NCBI RefSeq assembly: GCF_030815415.1 | Contig: NZ_JAUSWW010000001.1 | Location: 7,192,001 to 7,256,000 of the forward strand | Reading direction: 5' to 3' | Origin: Streptomyces canus | Lineage (GTDB): Bacteria > Actinomycetota > Actinomycetes > Streptomycetales > Streptomycetaceae | DNA: 64,000 nucleotides | Part shown: positions 57,971 to 64,000 of the stretch, one piece after another | Layout: each line of letters begins with the position of its first letter | Position numbering within the stretch: the first letter of the stretch is position 1 | The notes under the pieces: model-generated | What the model saw: the letters and a program-made list of their open reading frames with translations, nothing else | Databases searched by the model: none | What the model was told of the DNA's origin: nothing | Translations under genes and position numbers: made by a program

Positions 57971-58975
57971 ATGACAGTCGCCATCGACCGCGCCACCGGC
58001 AAACGCCGCGGTGACCGCGCGCCGCGGCCCGGGCTGGGCCAACGCTTCAAGCGCAGCTACCAGAAGCACTGGTACGCCTACGCGATGATCGCCCCGGTGG
58101 CGATCGTGCTCGGCGTCCTCGTGCTCTACCCCCTGATCTACGGCGTCTACCTCACGCTCACCGACGCCAACAGCCTCAACACGGCCCGCACCATCGGCGT
58201 CAACCACATCGACGCCACCTACAAGTTCATCGGCCTCGACAACTACGCCGACATCCTGTGGGGCCCGACGGCGTACGACCGCTTCTGGTCGCACTTCATC
58301 TGGACCATCGTCTGGACGGCACTCTGTGTCGCCCTGCACTACGGCCTCGGCCTCGGCCTCGCGCTGCTGCTCAACCAGAAGCTGCGGGGACGGACGCTGT
58401 ACCGGCTGATCCTCGTCCTGCCCTGGGCCGTGCCGACCTTCGTCACCGTCTTCGGCTGGCGCTTCATGCTCGCCGACGGCGGCATCATCAACAGCTTCCT
58501 GGAGACCCTCCATCTGCCGACACCACTGTGGCTGGAGGACACCTTCTGGCAGCGGTTCGCCGCGATCATGGTCAACACCTGGTGCGGTGTGCCGTTCATG
58601 ATGGTCTCGCTGCTCGGCGGACTGCAGTCCATCGACACCTCGCTCTACGAGGCCGCCGAGATGGACGGCGCCACCGCCTGGCAGCGCTTCAGGCACGTCA
58701 CCCTGCCGGGCCTCAGGTCCGTCAGCTCCACCGTCGTGCTCCTCGGCGTCATCTGGACCTTCAACCAGTTTGCCGTCATCTTCCTGCTGTTCGGCAACAC
58801 CGCCCCCGACGCCCAGATCCTGGTCACCTGGGCCTACTTCCTCGGCTTCGGACAGCAGCCGCGCGACTTCGCGCAGTCCGCCGCCTACGGCATCCTGCTG
58901 CTGGCCATCCTGATCGTCTTCACCTCCTTCTACCGCCGCTGGCTGAACCGCAATGACCAGCAGCTCGCGATCTGA
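57971..58975 (+). CDS. malF: Maltose ABC transporter permease MalF
   Basis: 334-aa inner-membrane permease with six hydrophobic segments after a basic N-terminus. The EAA loop that contacts the ATPase is EAAEMDGATAWQRFRHVTLP. FTSFYRRWLNRN closes the last helix. ATG at 57971 chosen over an in-frame upstream start, with AGAAGG in front. Second gene of the operon, 104 bases after malE and 13 bases before malG. Confidence 0.94.
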   Translation: MTVAIDRATGKRRGDRAPRPGLGQRFKRSYQKHWYAYAMIAPVAIVLGVLVLYPLIYGVYLTLTDANSLNTARTIGVNHIDATYKFIGLDNYADILWGPTAYDRFWSHFIWTIVWTALCVALHYGLGLGLALLLNQKLRGRTLYRLILVLPWAVPTFVTVFGWRFMLADGGIINSFLETLHLPTPLWLEDTFWQRFAAIMVNTWCGVPFMMVSLLGGLQSIDTSLYEAAEMDGATAWQRFRHVTLPGLRSVSSTVVLLGVIWTFNQFAVIFLLFGNTAPDAQILVTWAYFLGFGQQPRDFAQSAAYGILLLAILIVFTSFYRRWLNRNDQQLAI

Positions 58976-58988
58976 GGCAGGAGTCCCC

Positions 58989-59897
58989 ATGAGTACGACC
59001 ACCGTCGACACCCCCGCCGAGGTCAGCGAGCAGCATCCCTCGCGGGCCCCCCGCCGGGTCAGGCGCCGTGGCGAGAACAGCCTCGCCGGCTCGTTCGTCT
59101 CCCACGGCATCCTGATCGTCGCGTGCCTCATCGCGCTGTTCCCGATCGCCTGGCTGATCTTCCTGTCCCTCGGTCCGGACAAGGACGACTACCTCCACCC
59201 CGGGGGCATCTGGGACAAGATGACGCTCGACAACTACTCGTTCGTCCTTCAGCACACGGCCTTCTTCGACTGGCTGAAGAGCACGCTGATCGTCTCGCTC
59301 GGCACCACCGTCATCGGCGTGCTGATCGCCGCGACCACGGGCTACGCCGTCTCCCGGATGCGCTTTCCGGGCTACCGGAAGTTCATGTGGGTGCTTCTGG
59401 TCACCCAGATGTTCCCGGTAGCCGTACTCATGGTGCCGATGTACCAGATGCTCTCGGACCTGCAGCTCATCGACAGCTACCTTGGGCTCGTCCTCGTGTA
59501 CTGCACGACCGCGGTGCCGTACTGCGCCTGGCTGCTCAAGGGCTACTTCGACACCATCCCGTTCGAGATCGACGAGGCCGGACGCGTCGACGGGCTGACC
59601 CCCTTCGGTACGTTCGCGCGGCTGATCCTGCCGCTCGCCAAGCCAGGGCTCGCGGTCGCCGCGTTCTACAGCTTCCTGACCGCGTTCGGTGAGGTCGCGT
59701 TCGCGTCGACGTTCATGCTGTCCGACACGAAGTACACGTTCGCGGTCGGTCTGCAGAGCTTTGTGAGTGAGCACGATTCGCAGCGCAACCTGATGGCTGC
59801 GACGGCGGTGTTGATCGCGATACCGGTGTCGGTGTTCTTCTACCTGGTCCAGAAGAACCTGGTGACCGGACTCACCGCGGGCGGCACGAAGGGCTGA
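58989..59897 (+). CDS. malG: Maltose ABC transporter permease MalG
   Basis: 302-aa permease with six hydrophobic segments and the EAA loop DEAGRVDGLTPFGTFARLIL. The N-terminal 35 residues are hydrophilic. ATG at 58989 follows GCAGGAG at good spacing. Together with MalF it forms the membrane channel for maltodextrins. It is followed by a dispersed hairpin repeat (59941-59983) that may reduce read-through into aglA. Confidence 0.94.
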   Translation: MSTTTVDTPAEVSEQHPSRAPRRVRRRGENSLAGSFVSHGILIVACLIALFPIAWLIFLSLGPDKDDYLHPGGIWDKMTLDNYSFVLQHTAFFDWLKSTLIVSLGTTVIGVLIAATTGYAVSRMRFPGYRKFMWVLLVTQMFPVAVLMVPMYQMLSDLQLIDSYLGLVLVYCTTAVPYCAWLLKGYFDTIPFEIDEAGRVDGLTPFGTFARLILPLAKPGLAVAAFYSFLTAFGEVAFASTFMLSDTKYTFAVGLQSFVSEHDSQRNLMAATAVLIAIPVSVFFYLVQKNLVTGLTAGGTKG

Positions 59898-59940
59898 CCT
59901 CCGGTCGAGCCGCGATGGCCGTCTGTTGTCCGACGGCTTC

Positions 59941-59983
59941 GTCGTGGCTGGTCGCGCAGTTCCCCGCGCCCCTTCGGGGCGCG
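59941..59983. repeat. Dispersed hairpin repeat between malG and aglA
   Basis: GTCGTGGCTGGTCGCGCAGT then TCCCCGCGCCCC, with a perfect 8-bp stem CGCGCCCC-TTC-GGGGCGCG at 59965-59983. A near copy of 52358-52406. A different common Streptomyces motif, CCGCTCGAGCGG, lies at 60090-60101 just before aglA. Confidence 0.8.
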
Positions 59984-60125
59984 GGTGGTGGCCGCGGTGG
60001 CCATCCGACCCCGCTGTCACCGCGGCCGCCTCCACCACCCGCCCCCCGTACCCCCACCTGACCCGATGACTCTTCCCCCACTCTCGACTCCGCTCGAGCG
60101 GGGGGACCCCCACCGCAAGGACGCC

Positions 60126-61864
60126 ATGAGCCAGCAGCACACTGCCGACCCGGCCCCGACCTCCGCCGTAGCCACCGTCGCCCGGCACCGCGACTGGTGG
60201 CGGGACGCGGTGATCTACCAGGTCTATCCGCGCAGCTTCGCCGACAGCAACGGCGACGGCATGGGCGACCTGGAAGGCGTACGCTCCCGACTCCCGTACC
60301 TGCGCGACCTCGGCGTGGACGCCGTATGGCTCAGCCCCTTCTACGCCTCCCCGCAGGCCGACGCCGGCTACGACGTCGCCGACTACCGGGCCGTGGACCC
60401 CATGTTCGGCAACCTGCTCGACGCGGACGCGCTGATCCGCGACGCGCACGAACTGAACCTGCGGATCATCGTCGACCTGGTCCCCAACCACTCCTCGGAC
60501 CAGCACGAGTGGTTCAAGCGGGCCCTGCGCGAAGGCCCCGGCTCGGCCCTGCGGGACCGCTACCACTTCCGCCCCGGCAAGGGCGAGAACGGCGAACTCC
60601 CGCCCAACGACTGGGAGTCGATCTTCGGCGGCCCGGCGTGGACCCGGGTCACCGAACCGGACGGCTCACCCGGCGAGTGGTACCTGCACCTCTTCGCCCC
60701 GGAGCAGCCCGACTTCAACTGGGAACACCCCGCGGTCGGCGACGAGTTCCGCTCCATCCTGCGCTTCTGGCTGGACATCGGCGTCGACGGTTTCCGCATC
60801 GACGTGGCGCACGGCATGGTGAAGGCGGAGGGCCTCCCGGACCTCGGAGACCACGACCAGCTGAAGCTGCTGGGCAACGATGTCATGCCGTTCTTCGACC
60901 AGGACGGCGTGCACGACATCTACCGCCAGTGGCGGACGATCCTCGACGAGTACTCCGGAAACAAGAAGGGGCCCGAAGGGCCTTCCTCAGAAGGGCGGGG
61001 GGGCGGGAGACGGGCGGGCGCATCTTCGTGGCCGAGGCATGGACACCGACGGTCGAGCGGACCGCCAACTACGTCCGCCCGGACGAGCTCCACCAGGCCT
61101 TCAACTTCCAGTACCTGGGCACCGCGTGGGACGCGGCGGAACTCCGCGAGGTGGTGGACCGCACCCTGGAGGCGATGGCCCCGGTGGGCGCACCGGCGAC
61201 CTGGGTGCTGTCGAACCACGACGTGACCCGCCACGCGACCCGCTTCGCCAACCCGCCCGGCCTCGGCACGCAGATCCGCACGGCGGGCGACCGGGAGCTG
61301 GGCCTGCGCAGGGCCAGGGCGGCAACCCTGCTCATGCTGGCGCTGCCGGGCTCGGCATACGTCTACCAGGGCGAGGAGCTGGGCCTCCCGGACGTGGTGG
61401 ATCTGTCCGACGACGTCCGCCAGGACCCGGCGTACTTCCGGGGCGCCGGCCAGGACGGCTTCCGCGACGGCTGCCGGGTGCCGATCCCCTGGACGCGGGA
61501 GGGTTCGTCGTACGGCTTCGGCGCGGGCGGCAGCTGGCTGCCCCAGCCGGCGAGCTGGGCCGAGCTGAGCGTGGAGGCCCAGACGGGTGTGCCGGGCTCG
61601 ACGCTGGAGCTGTACCGCACGGCACTGGGTCTGCGCCGCTCGCAGCCGGACCTGGGCGCCGGCGAGTCGGTGGAGTGGCTCCGCGCACCCGAGGGCGTAC
61701 TCGCCTTCCGCCGCGGCGAGTTCGTCTGTGTCGCCAACACCAGCGGCGAGTCGGTCACGACCCCCTCCTACGGCCGCGTCCTGCTCACCAGCGGTGAGAT
61801 CGCGGAGGCGGACGGCGAGACGAAGGTCCCCTCGGACACGACGGTGTGGTGGACGACGGCCTGA
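60126..61864 (+). pseudogene. aglA: Intracellular alpha-glucosidase AglA, frameshifted as printed
   Basis: GH13 alpha-glucosidase that would cleave imported maltodextrins to glucose. The 5' part (60126 to about 61000) encodes WWRDAVIYQVYPRSFADSNG through the nucleophile Asp226 in DGFRIDVAH. The 3' part, in the -1 frame (to 61864), has the acid Glu in IFVAEAW, SNHDVTRH and the C-terminal domain. Between DEYSG and RIFVAEAW is a 59-base G-rich insert (60960-61018) with a run of seven G (60997-61003), and the frame changes there. The two halves need joining for activity. Possible causes are a pseudogene, a base-call error in the G run, or -1 frameshifting at G-GGG-GGC (60998-61004). ATG at 60126 with AAGGA upstream. 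Confidence 0.82.
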
Positions 61865-61879
61865 CGGCCGGCCTCCCCG

Positions 61880-61917
61880 GACAGGGCCCGCTGCCTGCTG
61901 AGGCTGCGGGCCCTGTC
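61880..61917 (+). terminator. Terminator of the mal-agl unit
   Basis: Perfect 12-bp stem GACAGGGCCCGC / GCGGGCCCTGTC around a 14-base loop, 15 bases after the aglA stop codon. No strong U-tract, as is common in Streptomyces. Confidence 0.7.
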
Positions 61918-61934
61918 ACGTAGCCTCACCACCT

Positions 61935-62771
61935 GTGAACATCGCATGGGCGGTACGGGGAAACGCGCAGGACAGGGCTGACATGGAGCGCCTCTCCGCG
62001 CTCTGGGACGAAGACGCCTACGAAGCGGTCGAGGCCGAGGCCAGGGCGCTCCAGGCGAAAGCGGAACGCCTGCGCAGGCGTTCCCGGGGTCTCGTGCTGG
62101 GGCAGTTCGCCAGGTTCATGGCCACGGCCGCGGCGTGCGGCCACGGGCGCGGTGCGCGGGTGCTGGACGAGATGGAATCCCTCGCGGCGGAGCTGCACGA
62201 CACCGCCGGACCGTACCGGCTGCTCCTGCTGGGTGTGCGCAGGAACCGCATGGTGGTCCTCAACGCCGAGCGGCGTTTCGGTGAGGCCGAGGCGGAAGGG
62301 GTGGCCGTACTGCGCGAAGTGGAGCGGCTCAAGCATCTGACGCAGGTGTGGCGCCTGGAGCTGTCCGTGCTGGCCGGCCTCGTCGACGCGCTGTGCGGAC
62401 AGGCCCGCCACGAGGAGGCCGAGAACATCGCCCGGGGGAACCTGCCCCGCGCCGAAGGACGCTCGCTCGTCGCCCTGCACTGTGGCCTGGTCGACGATCT
62501 GAACGCTCAAGGACGTCACGCCGAAGCGCTCACCGAGGCACGTCGGTTCGCCCCGCCCCGGGTCCGGGAGCAGAGCGGGCGACTGGACATGGGCACGGCT
62601 GCCGCCCTGCATGGTCTGGGACACCGGAACGAGGCGGAAACGGCGGCCCGTCAGGCGCTGACCGACTGCGAACGGTCTCTGCATCCGGAGCACCCGCGCC
62701 TCCGTCAGGCCCGCACCCTGCTGGCCGACATCACCGCCGACGGCCCACCGGCGGCATTCAACAACTCATGA
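61935..62771 (+). CDS. TPR-like helical protein
   Basis: 278-aa soluble, almost wholly helical protein rich in Ala, Arg and Glu. It resembles the tetratricopeptide tails of Streptomyces NB-ARC/kinesin-light-chain-like proteins: ERRFGEAEAEGVAVLREVER, GQARHEEAENIARGNLP, GRHAEALTEARRF and GHRNEAETAARQALTDCERS with the LHPEHPRLRQARTLLAD ending are successive TPR-type pairs. No ATPase or DNA-binding domain is attached. Start is GTG 61935, or ATG 61983. It sits between the maltose operon and the amylase gene and no role in sugar use can be inferred. Confidence 0.7.
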   Translation: MNIAWAVRGNAQDRADMERLSALWDEDAYEAVEAEARALQAKAERLRRRSRGLVLGQFARFMATAAACGHGRGARVLDEMESLAAELHDTAGPYRLLLLGVRRNRMVVLNAERRFGEAEAEGVAVLREVERLKHLTQVWRLELSVLAGLVDALCGQARHEEAENIARGNLPRAEGRSLVALHCGLVDDLNAQGRHAEALTEARRFAPPRVREQSGRLDMGTAAALHGLGHRNEAETAARQALTDCERSLHPEHPRLRQARTLLADITADGPPAAFNNS

Positions 62772-62817
62772 GCGTGGCGGAGTTGAGAAGGGCACGTCAA
62801 GGTTGCGGATGAAAGTT

Positions 62818-62844
62818 CTTGCTATGGGTTTCAAGCACCTTGCT
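62818..62844 (+). promoter_or_regulatory. MalR-type operator candidate upstream of the amylase gene
   Basis: Contains CTTGCT, TCAAGC and CTTGCT again in 27 bases, similar to the CTTGCA half-sites of the malR-malE region. It lies about 75 bases before the amylase start, followed by a CCGGGC/GCCCGG hairpin near 62879-62898. Confidence 0.45.
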
Positions 62845-62919
62845 GTAAACCTTTCGTTAGCGGTACGTTCTCGCCGGCGCCGGGCAAAGACGCCCGGCCG
62901 TCAGGCAAGGAGCCCCCAC

Positions 62920-64000
62920 GTGATATCGAGATGGTCCGCATCCGCCGGCGCCGCGGCCACCGCGCTCGCCACCGCGGCCGCCGTCCTGGTCCCCACAGCC
63001 GCCTCGGCCTCCCCGCCCGGCACCAAGGACGTCACCGCCGTCCTCTTCGAGTGGAACTTCGCCTCCGTCGCCAAGGAGTGCACCAACACCCTCGGCCCCG
63101 CCGGCTACGGCTATGTCCAGGTCTCCCCGCCCGCCGAGCACATCCAGGGCGCGCAGTGGTGGACCTCGTACCAGCCGGTGTCGTACAAGATCGCAGGGCG
63201 CCTCGGTGACACCACCGCGTTCCGGAACATGGTGACCACCTGCCACAACGCCGGCGTGAAGGTCGTCGTCGACACCGTCATCAACCACATGTCCGCGGGC
63301 AGCGGCACCGGCACCGGCGGCTCGTCGTACACGAAGTACACCTACCCGGGCCTCTACTCCTCCTACGACTTCGACAACTGCACGTCGACCATCACCGACT
63401 ACACCAACCGCGCCAACGTCCAGAACTGCGAGCTCGTGGGCCTCGCCGACCTGGACACCGGTGAGGAGTACGTCCGCGCCACCATCGCCGGGTACATGAA
63501 CACCCTCCTCGGCCACGGCGTCGACGGCTTCCGCATCGACGCGGCCAAGCACATCCCGGCGGCCGACCTCGCCGACATCAAGTCGCGGCTCAGTAACACG
63601 TCGGTCTACTGGAAGCAGGAGGCCATCTACGGCAGTGGAGAGGCCGTCCAGCCGACCGAGTACACCGGCAACGGCGATGTGCAGGAGTTCCGCTACGCCT
63701 ACGACCTCAAGCGCGTCTTCAACAACGAGAACCTCGCCTACCTGAAGAACTACGGTGAGGGCTGGGGCTACATGAGCAGCTCGGTCGCCGGTGTCTTCGT
63801 CGACAACCACGACACCGAACGCAACGGCAGCACCCTGAACTACAAGGACGGCGCCAACTACACGCTGGCCAACGTCTTCATGCTCGCCTATCCGTACGGA
63901 GCGCCGGACATCAACTCCGGTTACGAGTGGTCCAGCACGGACGCGGGCCCGCCCAACGGCGGCTCGGTGAGCGCCTGTTGGCAGGACGGGTGGAAGTGCC
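62920..64000 (+). CDS. Secreted alpha-amylase (GH13), 3' end outside the window
   Basis: At least 360 codons, open to the end of the window. The GTG at 62920 has AAGGAG upstream. A Sec signal peptide ends near PTAASA. The GH13 catalytic domain begins KDVTAVLFEWNFASVAKECT. Family regions: VVVDTVINHMSAG (region I), DGFRIDAAKH with the nucleophile Asp (region II), KQEAIYG with the acid Glu (region III) and FVDNHDTERN with the third acidic residue (region IV). This resembles Streptomyces extracellular amylases that carry a C-terminal starch-binding domain, which would lie beyond the window. Probably controlled by MalR. Confidence 0.92.
   Translation, partial: MISRWSASAGAAATALATAAAVLVPTAASASPPGTKDVTAVLFEWNFASVAKECTNTLGPAGYGYVQVSPPAEHIQGAQWWTSYQPVSYKIAGRLGDTTAFRNMVTTCHNAGVKVVVDTVINHMSAGSGTGTGGSSYTKYTYPGLYSSYDFDNCTSTITDYTNRANVQNCELVGLADLDTGEEYVRATIAGYMNTLLGHGVDGFRIDAAKHIPAADLADIKSRLSNTSVYWKQEAIYGSGEAVQPTEYTGNGDVQEFRYAYDLKRVFNNENLAYLKNYGEGWGYMSSSVAGVFVDNHDTERNGSTLNYKDGANYTLANVFMLAYPYGAPDINSGYEWSSTDAGPPNGGSVSACWQDGWKC

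Overview
The window is very GC-rich actinobacterial DNA with GTG starts, frequent 4-bp start/stop overlaps, Tat and lipobox signals, DmdR-type iron boxes, a MalR-type maltose cluster and the short hairpin repeats typical of Streptomyces intergenic space. It reads as the chromosomal core of a Streptomyces. From memory, and not checked here, the order nadE - glnA2 - glnE - malR/malEFG/aglA matches the SCO2228-SCO2256 part of S. coelicolor in reverse numbering. About 54 protein genes are supported. No rRNA, tRNA, CRISPR array, prophage or transposase gene was seen.

Layout. 0-8.3 kb: aldo/keto reductase, a small MITE-like inverted-repeat element, a MacB/FtsX-type ABC pair, an SDR, a Gfo/Idh oxidoreductase, a Bcr/CflA exporter and a serine hydrolase. 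8.3-13 kb: Rsm22-type methyltransferase, TetR regulator, glycerophosphodiesterase, stand-alone prim-pol-like protein, lipoprotein. 13-16.4 kb: EfeOBU iron importer behind a double iron box. 16.7-24.5 kb: hypothetical/PhzF pair, heme oxygenase behind an iron box, methionine aminopeptidase, MFS exporter, F420H2:NADP oxidoreductase, M50 protease. 24.6-31.2 kb: a decayed DUF6578-like fragment, a large AfsR-like regulator, a DrrAB-type ABC exporter, panB. 31.4-37 kb: an MFS drug exporter with a TetR regulator, a VanJ-like membrane phosphatase and another MFS exporter, separated by repeat-filled gaps. 37.3-40.6 kb: an iron-box-preceded peptide/metallophore-type ABC system whose two permease subunits are fused into one protein and which has no local ATPase.

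40.6-55 kb: NAD synthetase, secreted S53 peptidase, DUF305/DUF3105 pair, GlnA2-type glutamine synthetase homolog, VOC and flavin-fold proteins, the glutamine synthetase adenylyltransferase GlnE, a DMT transporter, a LysR regulator and a PAP2 phosphatase. 55.2-64 kb: the maltose/maltodextrin locus malR-malE-malF-malG-aglA, then a TPR-like protein and a secreted alpha-amylase cut by the window end.

How they work together. Three loci (efeOBU, heme oxygenase, fused-permease ABC system) share DmdR-type boxes and form a local iron regulon covering ferrous/ferric iron, heme iron and probably a metallophore or peptide. The mal genes with the amylase form a starch-to-glucose route: secreted hydrolysis, ABC uptake, intracellular alpha-glucosidase. 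As printed, aglA carries a G-rich insertion and a frameshift that separates its catalytic residues. Notable non-coding structure includes a 208-bp MITE-like element that supplies a stop codon, a 34-bp minisatellite, a degenerate ~170-bp duplication, two copies of a long nested inverted repeat and three copies of a second dispersed repeat, one of which encodes the tail of a transporter.
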